Shown one piece after another: positions 56,970 through 64,000 of a stretch of 64,000 nt of DNA (the first letter of the stretch is position 1; each line of letters begins with the position of its first letter). A program made the position numbers and the translations under genes. Location of the stretch: NCBI GenBank assembly GCA_014529385.2, contig CM043950.1, forward strand, positions 155,292,045-155,356,044, read 5' to 3'. The notes beneath the pieces are model-generated. The model searched no databases. It was given only the letters and a program-made list of their open reading frames with translations, and was not told where the DNA came from. The DNA comes from Adiantum capillus-veneris. Its lineage: Eukaryota; Streptophyta; Polypodiopsida; Polypodiales; Pteridaceae.

Positions 56970-57204
56970 GCCTCCAAATGAACCAATTATTGAAGACCCT
57001 CCCAAAATCGAAGATCAAGAAGAGGTACTACAACCCAAATCTATCCTTCGGCATGAAGAAAAGGTACTACAACATGGTAAGATTATCCAACGGTATCTTA
57101 TTAAGTTCAAAAATTATCCTTTTGAAGATGCTAGATGGATGCAAGGAATCCAACTTAAGGATAGTATGAACCTTCTCAATGCTTACAAGGCTACATTAGA
57201 GTAA
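56970..57204 (+). pseudogene. Element C chromodomain-like C-terminal tail
   Basis: Open stretch before TAA at 57202: PNEPIIEDPPKIEDQEEVLQ, then ILRHEEKVLQHGKIIQRYLI and KFKNYPFEDARWMQ. The pattern R-YL-KFK-YP-EDA-W is that of integrase-linked chromodomains (YLVKW-GYP-E-ATWE), which steer integration to marked chromatin. The aromatic cage is only partly recognisable. Confidence 0.65.
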
Positions 57205-57547
57205 GCAAATGTACATGTTTCTTTTAAATCATCGATGTTTTTGTCTTATAAGACTAATTCTCTCTTTATTGTGCAAAAATTTAAGTACTATGCATACTAA
57301 GAATCATGTTTGGGATGATGACGTCTCTCAAACACCATGTAGAATTTGTCACTCTACTTGGGAGGATGAAATGGAGTAAAGAGCAGACATGCTTGCGGCA
57401 GCTATGTCTCCCAAGCACCAAATGGATTAATCATCCATCTTGGAATGATGTCGTAGGGTAAAAAGGGATATCTACCCACTAACACAAATTGAGTAATGAC
57501 TATGGATTTATCTATTTTACCTCATAGTCGAGGACGACTATGATTTC
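57205..57547 (+). other. Element C 3' untranslated region
   Basis: About 340 bp between integrase tail and purine tract. No gene. Two similar phrases TGGGATGATGACGTCTCTCA and TGGAATGATGTCGTAGGG, each near CAAACACCA or CACCAAATGG, suggest an internal duplication. Confidence 0.6.
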
Positions 57548-57560
57548 AAGAGAGAGGTAA
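57548..57560 (+). other. Polypurine tract of element C
   Basis: AAGAGAGAGGTAA directly before the 3' LTR. Confidence 0.8.
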
Positions 57561-58291
57561 TGTCATTAAATCTAATATCTAACCAACCCAAATGATTTTC
57601 TCATATTAAATTGATCATTTAATGTGGGATAATAAACGGGAACAAGGGTTATAACATAGACATGTGCTTACAGAGCCAATGGTAAAGGGGCCCAAATGAG
57701 AGATGGTCTGTCAAAGAGCAAGGTTAACTAATGGAGCTTAAAAGACCTTAGGGTTAGCTTCATCAAAGACCTCCAATGGTTAGTTTAAAATTCCTTTGAC
57801 CTTAGGCAACAAGCTAGGGCTGAGCTTGAGGTGGGAACTAGACCTAAACTTGCCTTTGACGTTAGGCAAGCTAGCTTGAGGTGGGAACCCGACCCAAACT
57901 TGCCTTTGACCTTAGGCAAGCTAGGGTTGAGCTTGAGGTGGGAACTCCACCTAAGGTGCTTGTCATGCCTGATGACTAAGGTACTTGAGGTACTTTTCAT
58001 ACTTAATGAGAAATGTGCTTGAGAAGCTCCCCATGCATGGGGGGTAAGGTGCTTGAGTCAAAATGAGACCCTAAAAACTTAATGAGGAAGGTGCTTGAGA
58101 AGCTTCCTATGCATGAAAGTCCCAAATTTAGGGGAATCTTTGACCTAACCTTCCACTCACCCAAAGGGCACATGGGACACATGTCAGACTCTCCCTAAGC
58201 TTAACCACATGGTGTGCTTGAATGCTATTGGTTGGGCTAAAGAGGGGTCCAATGAGCTTCTAGTTCCATCCAACAAATATCTAGATATTTT

Positions 58292-58334
<43 letters not shown>

Positions 58335-59201
58335 TCTAAGGGGTAAGGAGGACACTTGTCCAAAGACTACCCATGTACTTGAATGCACGCTACATGTGAT
58401 TGGCTAGGGGGAGAGGGGTCCAATGAGCTTTAAGCATGTGGAAAAGCTACCACTTACCCCAAGCAAGCAATGGGGGTGCTAGGGGGATATACACCACACA
58501 CACACTCGTTTTGTGGATCCATTCTCACTTGGTGAAAGTTGAGGAACTCCACCTCCTTCTCCAAGCTTGTGATAAGTGAGAGCCTACACCAACACTCTTG
58601 TCTATGGAATGCAAATCCAACCAAGATCCATGCTCCAATGCTTAAGCTTGCCATCTTCTCCATCTTCATTACTATGCTATTATGTATGCTAGCAAGAAGA
58701 GTAATGATAAGTGAGGAACTATTTCTTTCTCCTTTGGAATGTTTCTTCTTCCTCTTCCCTATCCTCATTCCCTGCTAGCTCTCATCACCTTCGAAGGTGT
58801 TTGAGTCCTTGGGACTGAGGCTTCGGATAGTTAATGCTTTCTACAAATTTTATGTTATGGTTGTGATGCATGAAGCTTTCGATCTTCATTGCATCACCTA
58901 GGTCACAAAGAACACAAAGATTGTAATGTACCAAGTCTCTATTGATGGGAGAAACTATAATACAAATTCCTATTGGAGGGGGGACCGGCTCCGTATGAAT
59001 CCGGTCCTCAACTATTGTCATGTTCTCTAAACTCTCTCTCTTGCAAAAAGTATTGTTCATGCCAAGTTAACTAAGTACCATGTTTATGTTGCTACCATCT
59101 TTTAAGTTCACCCGCTAAGCTCACAAAGTAATATCACAAAAGTACTTCATGTAATTTCCTAATTTCGCTACTCTCAAAATTCATAGGCCATTTACATTAC
59201 A
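57561..59201 (+). repeat. 3' LTR of element C
   Basis: 1,641 bp from TGTCATTAAATCTAATATC to TTTACATTACA. Carries a CT run at about 58296-58330 and a short TTAACTAAGTACCATG-type segment (about 59066) absent from the 5' LTR. Same order of motifs as the split 5' LTR. Confidence 0.92.
58296..58330. repeat. CT microsatellite in C 3' LTR
   Basis: About 17 CT repeats; the matching place in the 5' LTR (about 48310-48335) has only a few, so it expanded after insertion. Confidence 0.9.
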
Positions 59202-59425
59202 CATGATTTGGAAAATGCTTTTGGTGTCCGACTAGATGAGTGTCTTTGCCTCATATGCACCAAGATGGAGTTCCCCCTTGATCCTACACCAGAAGCTACA
59301 GATGACAAGCTGCTTCCATTGGGGGACTCTATTGTTGCTAACACAATTGCACTAGTGACACCGGATATTCTCGCTGCATAGCAAAGTGAAGTCACGGATG
59401 AGGAGTTCATTGCCATACAAGCCAG
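59202..59425 (+). pseudogene. Unrecognised host-like ORF, 3' part
   Basis: After C, the frame DLENAFGVRLDECLCLICTK, MEFPLDPTPEATDDKLLPLG, SIVANTIALVTPDILAA runs to TAG at about 59379 and continues in frame (SEVTDEEFIAIQ) to the B LTR. Removing C with one CATGA copy joins EEYLFLHD and LENAFGV in one frame, so the two pieces were one reading frame. The 3' end is lost behind element B. Function unknown. Confidence 0.5.
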
Positions 59426-60971
59426 TGGCGGGAGCAAAGCGAACCCCGAACCTCGACGGCCTCTAAAACACCGGGGACCGAATGGCGCGCCTCGAGCCTG
59501 TCATGGTAAAGCAAACAGGGGGCACCACCTAGCTTCAGTGGCTAGGACTCAAACAACACACCACCATACCAAAGTTTTCATCCAAGAGAGATGGATGCTT
59601 TGGGAGTAATGATGAAGAGGAAGGGGAATGAGATCAAGTGAGTGAGAGAGAGAGAGAGAGAGAGTATAGCGGATTAGTACTTAGGCACCACAGAAGGATG
59701 GCGAATCCGCACACCCTTCACACATACACAAGCTCACTCCAAACACAAGACTAGGTGGCGATTCCGCATACCTCACATGGGCAAAACATTGCAAGAAAAA
59801 CATACTCACAAAACCTCAAGCTTTATTTAGAGAATAAGGCGATGAAATGGGGGGCATAGGGTAGGGGAAAGAGAAGGGAGAGAGTGGTAGAGCACATGGA
59901 TGATAGGTGGGAGCTAATGGCGAAGACTCGCACGAGGGTTATGGCCATCATCCTTCATTTAGTTGCCCTTCATCTTCCATAGCCAAGGGTGTAGAGGTCA
60001 TGCTCAAGACAAGCATGGTGATTGCGGTGATGGTGATGGTGTGGGTGTGTGTGTGTGTGTGTGCACTAGGCACACACAGTGCATAGTGTGTTCTTTGGTG
60101 ATGTTGTGTGTGTTTAGTGTGATGGTGACCCCTCTTTATATAGGGGAGGAGGGGGGAGAAATTCTAGAATTTAGAAATGAAGAAATCATTATCTACATAG
60201 GCCATGTGACTGTGGGCCCCACTTGTCTGGCTGTGTGTATATGTGCCAGAACAGCAGTCTCATGAGAGAGAGACTAAGAGAGAGAGATGGGTGAATGGAA
60301 AAAGAGAGGTGACATGGAGAATAAAGTAACTACAAGAGGGGAGAGAGGGGAGTGTGTTCAGAGGTGAATCTGTGTGCAGATGTGTGTGAACACAAGAAAA
60401 TCAGGTAACCACTGGGTGGGGATGGGTCTGTGGGCACCTTTTTCAGTGAAACTGAGTGTGTGAGAGTGTGGGGGAGGCCATCTGGCTACAAGACAAGAGA
60501 GATTTCAAATTTTAGAGAGAGAGGGGGGTATTTGGGTCATGGGATATGATAGGAGAGAGAAAGAGGGGGTGGGGTATACTATTTTGGAAGATAGGGTAAG
60601 TTGCATGTGAGTTAGGGTGCATCATTGGTGAGTTATAATGCATTATTGGTGAGAGGTGGGGTAGCTTGAGGGGAGAGAAAAAGGATAAAGGACAAGGGGA
60701 AGAGAGAGGGGGTTGACCTTTTGAGTGGAGGAGAGGAAAAGGGACACCCGGCGGGGCAACAGTGAAGAAAAAGGAGGCAAGGTGGGGATGGGCTACCCCG
60801 CAGGCATGAGGTGGCCTATTTTACCTTTCTTATATATTTACATAATCATACTTTATTTCTTTCTTACTTTTTCCAATGCCTTTTATCACTCCCTCTCTAA
60901 GAGGGGGTTTTCATGGGGTGGGGACGAGAGAAGAGGGGTATGGGAGCTTGGCTTGTGAAAAGCCCCCATCA
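59426..60971 (-). repeat. 3' LTR of element B
   Basis: About 1,546 bp. On the minus strand starts TGATGGGGGCTTTTCACAAG right after the purine tract and ends GCTCCCGCCA. Motifs shared with the A LTR: GGTGGTGCCCCCT (59516-59528, minus) and the ending. TATA box on the minus strand at 60142-60134. GA and GT/TG low-complexity tracts throughout (59645-59662, 60044-60061, 60260-60290). Confidence 0.8.
60134..60142 (-). promoter_or_regulatory. TATA box of element B LTR
   Basis: Minus strand TATATAAAG followed by AGGGGTCACC and a CA-rich leader, as in the A LTR. Confidence 0.65.
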
Positions 60972-61468
60972 TTAGCCCTCCTCTTTTGGCTAGAGGCATT
61001 CATGTCTCTAGCTCTGTTTCTTCCTCCGCTTAGCAGTAGGATCCGATATTGAGTTGCCTTCTGAACTAGCCATTCCATTTGGCCATTGGTGAGATTTCTG
61101 GGATATTCATGAATCTGTAACAAGTCCGGGTGATAGCTTGTTCCTTGGAATAGTGTCGGTTGATTAAAGGGGAAACCCATGGCTTCCAGAACTTTGTGCC
61201 AGTGTCCTCCTGGATCCCAAGTGAAAAATTGGATCATTGTCTGCAGTGTCCGAACAATAAAATTTGCATGCCAAATTGGACCAAATTTGTAACCACCAGT
61301 AGCGAGAGGGGAAATGAGCATCTTGGCTCCTGCAAAGACAGAACTGAAAATTATGATTCCCAAGAGTGTACCAAGAATCCACCATATATGGCCGCCTTGT
61401 TGGTGTGGTGAGCTCAAGTTGTCTTCAGAATCCTGCTTACTGCCATGACTAGAAAAAACTGCAAGCAT
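60911..61468 (-). CDS. Element B unknown ORF, C-terminal part with membrane segment
   Basis: 185 codons. Starts MLAVFSSHGSKQ, then a hydrophobic segment WWILGTLLGIIIFSSVFAGA (about residues 29-48) consistent with one transmembrane helix, then a Trp-rich region (FGPIWHANFIVRTLQTMIQF, TWDPGGHWHKVLEAMGFPF) and a basic end (GGRNRARD, SSQKRRAN). The last 20 residues are encoded by the purine tract and the LTR. The frame before 61414 belongs with the upstream ORF: a T6 run at about 61454-61459 looks like the frameshift point. No family recognised. Neither pol nor a known plant env-like signature (no signal peptide seen). Confidence 0.5.
   Translation of the reverse strand: MLAVFSSHGSKQDSEDNLSSPHQQGGHIWWILGTLLGIIIFSSVFAGAKMLISPLATGGYKFGPIWHANFIVRTLQTMIQFFTWDPGGHWHKVLEAMGFPFNQPTLFQGTSYHPDLLQIHEYPRNLTNGQMEWLVQKATQYRILLLSGGRNRARDMNASSQKRRANDGGFSQAKLPYPSSLVPTP
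60972..60987 (-). other. Polypurine tract of element B
   Basis: Minus strand AAAAGAGGAGGGCTAA immediately before the LTR start; element A has TTAAGGGGGAGGG then CTATA in the same place. Confidence 0.8.
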
Positions 61469-62580
61469 ATATCATGCTTCTTTTGGGTGTGCTCAAACAT
61501 GTCAGCTTCCTTTACTGATGCTAATAGCAAGCCACCTACCTTGCGGCTTAAATACAAGCGTAATCCACTTACCTTTCTCCAAAGAGAGGATTCACTATTT
61601 GTAAAAAATTGTACCAAATTGCGAAGGAGGTCTTCATTCTTGCATTCTATCAGGCTTTTGTCTATCCATGGCTCCTTTGCTCTTATCTCCATGCTGATCT
61701 TCTCTCTATATGTTATAGTGGCTAGCCATAGCCATAGGTCTGATGCATCCCATGCAAACACAATGCTGTGTTGTGGAGGAGTTTGGAACATCCTTAAAAG
61801 GTTGGCAACATATTGATCATCAAACTTACTATGAACATCCTCACATAAACTAGAGGCATTACCCATCTCCAAGTTTATAACACCCTTCAGCAGACTAGAG
61901 GCATTACCCATCTCTAAGTCTATAACACTACACAATAAAGTCTTGCTCGGCTGCCAAGCCTCTGGAGCAATATCCAACTCCAAACCTTCAGTCATACTTA
62001 CCTCTTCGTTATGGTCCTCTAGTGAAACTGCCTTGATGCAAGATTCCTTTAGCTTGCTACACTGTCCTCGGTCCATGCTGGTGCACAGGCTTCCGTTTTC
62101 AAATCCCTCCCCTTTGCTTGATATGTTGCCCACCTTCTGCAAAGCCTTCCTAGCAGGCTGGTCTTCCTCTTCTCTTGTATCTTTCATGCCATTTGCATTC
62201 CTCTTACTCTGACAAGGCCTAATCAACACTTTACACCTTCTTACCCTTACTGCCCAATGCTGTCGATTGATCGCTTTGGTGCCTATTTCATTCAAGGCTA
62301 AAGATGTACTCACATTTGTAACACAATTTTCTTGACTTACCTCCCCCACCTGGGTAGCATCTTTTGATTCTTTAACCTCTTGTTCCACTGCATGAGTTAT
62401 TTGAATAGTCTTCTTACTTGATCCTTCTTCTGTTACACTCATCTTGACCTCTTCTGCAAGACCAATGATACTTGGTGTGCGGGTACCAATTGGTGGTGGG
62501 ATTTGAACAGGTGGGATTGGTTGCCTGAGTGGCGGTGGTGTTCTTGGTGGAGAGATCTGATTCTGTCTCCCCCCTCTATT
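61414..62580 (-). CDS. Element B unknown ORF, N-terminal part
   Basis: 342 codons from 62442, but the frame is open from the zinc-knuckle end of gag at about 62700, so it is likely the continuation of Gag. Charged Ser/Glu/Lys-rich first half (EEGSSKKTIQITHAVEQEVK), a 15-residue in-frame repeat containing LEMGNASSL (61849-61928), then a more ordered part: PPQHSIVFAWDASDLWLWLA, KEPWIDKSLIECKNEDLLRN, SLWRKVSGLRLYLSRKVGGL, LLASVKEADMF. It sits where protease and RT sit in element A but has none of their motifs. It could be a captured host coding sequence or a fast-evolving element gene. Confidence 0.55.
   Translation of the reverse strand, partial: NRGGRQNQISPPRTPPPLRQPIPPVQIPPPIGTRTPSIIGLAEEVKMSVTEEGSSKKTIQITHAVEQEVKESKDATQVGEVSQENCVTNVSTSLALNEIGTKAINRQHWAVRVRRCKVLIRPCQSKRNANGMKDTREEEDQPARKALQKVGNISSKGEGFENGSLCTSMDRGQCSKLKESCIKAVSLEDHNEEVSMTEGLELDIAPEAWQPSKTLLCSVIDLEMGNASSLLKGVINLEMGNASSLCEDVHSKFDDQYVANLLRMFQTPPQHSIVFAWDASDLWLWLATITYREKISMEIRAKEPWIDKSLIECKNEDLLRNLVQFFTNSESSLWRKVSGLRLYLSRKVGGLLLASVKEADMFEHTQKKHDICLQFFLVMAVSRILKTT
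61849..61928 (-). repeat. 45-bp in-frame tandem duplication in B unknown ORF
   Basis: ACTAGAGGCATTACCCATCT occurs at 61849 and 61894 on the plus strand; in protein, LEMGNASSL is repeated with 15-residue spacing. Confidence 0.9.
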
Positions 62581-63385
62581 GAAATTCTGCCTCCTCGGGT
62601 GTGGACAGTAGTAAATTCCATGGACATCTTCCCCGTAGTTGTAACAATGGTACTCTGGGTTCTGCCTTCGTTGTCCTCTTCCTTGTTCTGGGTCCAGGTG
62701 TATGCCCTTGCTGCACCAGATGCACAGATAAACTCTCTAGTTGGGTGGTGACGCAACTCAGCAAGTCTTGCTCTTCTGATGCCTCCTGTGGTTGGACTCT
62801 ATGATTGGCTGTTGCAGTCACTGGAGTTGGTTGGGCCGAGCTTGTTTCCTCTGACTCATTTACTCTTGCTTGCATGCGTAGCTTCTTGTCTTTAAGGCGG
62901 GCTACTTCGACTGCCAACTCATATGTTGCAGGAAACCTTCCCTTCACCTTCTCTCTAAGTGGCGACCATAGACCAGCAATGAAACGGTCCTTCTTTAGGA
63001 AACTAGGCGCTCCTTCACTTTCCTCCAGCGAGGCAACCCATCTCTCCCATAAGTCCACAAATTTAGACTCGTAGGTGGCATACTCCAGCAGGCCTCCCTG
63101 CTTTAATTCTGTCAGTAACTGCCATAGCCTCTCCGAGGTTGTGCCTCCACCAAACCTCTTTACAAAAGCAGCCATTAACATATCCCATGCATTCTTGGTG
63201 GCCTGGGGCAATGCATTATACCAGGACTTGGCCTCTACTTTCATCAGTAGAGGAAAAATTCTAAGTCGTGAAGCGTCGTCATCTTTGTTGGAGACGATAC
63301 AAGCAATGTTGAAATCATCCAAAAAGTCGGTGGTGAGATCCTCTCCCTTCTTTCCACTGAACGTGGGGAAAGAAACACTTGCCAT
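62581..63385 (-). pseudogene. Element B gag
   Basis: Starts MASVSFPTFSGKKGEDLTTD and aligns with A Gag: FLDDFNIACIVSNKDDDASR, AKSWYNALPQATKNAWDMLM, FVKRFGGGTTSERLWQLLTE, FLKKDRFIAGLWSPLREKVK, DKKLRMQARV. Near 62700-62720 the frame shifts; the continuing frame has the zinc knuckle CYNYGEDVHGIYYC, where the second Cys is Tyr, then a Pro-rich stretch as in A. Capsid protein gene, damaged by the frameshift and the knuckle change. Confidence 0.85.
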
Positions 63386-63498
63386 GGTAGTGACTCAGGA
63401 AATTACAAACCTCTTTTTCTTTTTTTCTTTTTTCTTTTTTAACATTACATTAACAATAGCGGCTCATGGCAGCTTTTTTACAAGGGTGGGTGGATAGG
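63386..63498 (-). other. Spacer between pre-gag ORF and gag of element B
   Basis: Includes a plus-strand T-rich tract (about 63412-63440), purine-rich on the coding strand, not present in element A. Confidence 0.6.
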
Positions 63499-63714
63499 TT
63501 AAAACAAGATAAAGATAGAAACATTAAAGGAATGATGGTAATCTAATATGGGGAGAATGATAGGGTTCGGGGAATTGAGGATTTCTCCTAGTACCGCTGC
63601 ACCGAATAGGTGTACGATCTTCTGTTGGTAGAAGACTTTCCTATCTACATAGATATTCACATGCATATGCTGCAAGAATCTGAATGGGAATGCCGTTGGC
63701 CCGTTTTCCATCAT
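63499..63714 (-). CDS. Element B second small pre-gag ORF
   Basis: 71 codons from MMENGPTAFPFRFLQHMHVN to SFNVSIFILF. Matches 6275-6514 of element A along its whole length (DRKVFYQQKI against DRKIFYQQRI; LGEILNSPNPIILPILDY against LGEIFRSPHPVILPLLDY). No domain known. Confidence 0.68.
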   Translation of the reverse strand: MMENGPTAFPFRFLQHMHVNIYVDRKVFYQQKIVHLFGAAVLGEILNSPNPIILPILDYHHSFNVSIFILF

Positions 63715-64000
63715 GCACAGAGGATGAAATACTTACTTATACTCTTATCGTGCCAGTGTTGATGAGTCGGCACATCCACAAGAGGTCGTCGCCTTTCATG
63801 GGCTCTACCTTTCCTTCGTTGCTCAGCACGTACGGGGTGATGGCGACGCGTCTGACCACTCCCAGCCTCTTGGCTGACAACAATTGCAGGTAATTTCTGT
63901 AGTCGGCGTATTGCATGAATTCTACTCCATTCAGTTGCAACTCGTCCCCAGCCCACTAGGTTTCTCCCGTGGTAGAGAGCTTCTTCAGGATAAGTTGTAC
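63715..64000 (-). pseudogene. Element B pre-gag ORF, C-terminal part
   Basis: Minus strand from the window edge: LILKKLSTTGET, a TAG at about 63957, then DELQLNGVEFMQYADYRNYL, LLSAKRLGVVRRVAITPYVL, KGDDLLWMCRLINTGTIRV and TAA. Matches element A 6011-6240 residue by residue. The stop here is at a different place from A's, so each copy is broken independently. A GTAAGTAT sequence directly after the end resembles a 5' splice site. Confidence 0.65.

Larger units (their letters stand above)
47614..59201 (+). mobile_element. Element C: Ty3/gypsy retrotransposon with chromodomain-like tail
   Basis: 11.6 kb including two later insertions. LTRs 47614-50641 (split by a solo LTR) and 57561-59201, both starting TGTCATTAAATCT and ending TTACA; initiator-methionine primer site; gag, protease, RT, RNase H, integrase and a chromodomain-like end; purine tract; CATGA duplications. 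The methionine primer and tail fit the chromovirus branch. Protease, RT and integrase are broken by duplications, a deletion, the D insertion and frameshifts. Confidence 0.92.
59426..64000 (-). mobile_element. Element B: pol-less Tat-type LTR retrotransposon, runs off the window
   Basis: Minus strand: pre-gag ORFs (64000-63499), gag (63385-about 62600), an unrecognised frame (about 62600-60911), purine tract and 3' LTR (60971-59426). Gag and pre-gag are homologous to element A, as are the purine tract/LTR joint and the LTR end. No RT, RNase H or integrase lies between gag and the 3' LTR, so B is non-autonomous. Its 5' LTR is outside the window. Confidence 0.85.

Noticed and set aside
60911-61468. 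Reading the B membrane-segment ORF as a retroviral-type envelope
   Set aside because: Position is directly after gag and not after integrase, no signal peptide or cleavage site is seen, and there is no pol; a hydrophobic segment alone is not enough.

Overview
The window reads as a repeat-dense, intergenic-type stretch of a large land-plant nuclear genome. I see no rRNA, organellar or bacterial genes. Almost everything recognisable is a plant-type transposable element: Ty3/gypsy elements with methionine-initiator primer sites or Tat/Ogre-type organisation, Ty1/copia elements, a TRIM-like element, a PIF/Harbinger transposase relic, a tRNA-derived SINE, TIR elements and very long GT, GA and CA microsatellites. 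Species cannot be named from the sequence; a large-genome vascular plant fits.

Layout. 1-1.9 kb: no gene, low-complexity GA/CT sequence. 1.9-14.3 kb: element E, a minus-strand gypsy remnant (gag fragment, primer site, LTR). Its LTR is split by element A (3715-13634), a 9.9 kb Tat/Ogre-type retrotransposon with near-identical 1.5 kb LTRs, GAATT duplications and a broken pol. 15.85-21.3 kb: element F, a decayed plus-strand copia with a MITE-like insert in its reverse transcriptase; its 3' LTR is split by J, a minus-strand TRIM-like element with a 184 bp GT run. 21.8-34.45 kb: a three-layer nest. Minus-strand copia I is split by plus-strand copia G (TSD ATGAC), which is split by H (TSD TCTAG), a 4.7 kb piece resembling a single very long Tat-type LTR. 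34.8-36.25 kb: Harbinger transposase pseudogene and SINE. 36.4-36.8 kb: gypsy RT fragment. 37.65-39.18 kb: a 1.5 kb imperfect hairpin. 41-46.6 kb: element K, a minus-strand gypsy relic with two tandem zinc knuckles.

46.7-59.4 kb: a TATA box, a microsatellite-rich leader and an ATG in good context precede an unrecognised ORF. Element C (47614-59201, TSD CATGA), a gypsy with a chromodomain-like tail, interrupts that ORF; removing C and one TSD copy restores the reading frame across the junction. C itself carries a 1.34 kb TIR element (D) in its RT and a solo LTR of the A family in its 5' LTR. 59426 to the window end: element B, a minus-strand Tat relative with a pre-gag ORF and gag but no pol. 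Between gag and its 3' LTR lies an unrecognised reading frame with a predicted membrane segment.

Relative ages by nesting: host-like ORF before C, before A-family insertion and solo-LTR formation; E before A; I before G before H; F before J. No retroelement here looks autonomous: A is the youngest, but its pol frame has stops and a frameshift. The items I would check first are the pol-less element B with its unknown ORF, the pre-gag ORF shared by A and B (possibly with an intron), the interrupted host-like ORF, and the long hairpin.
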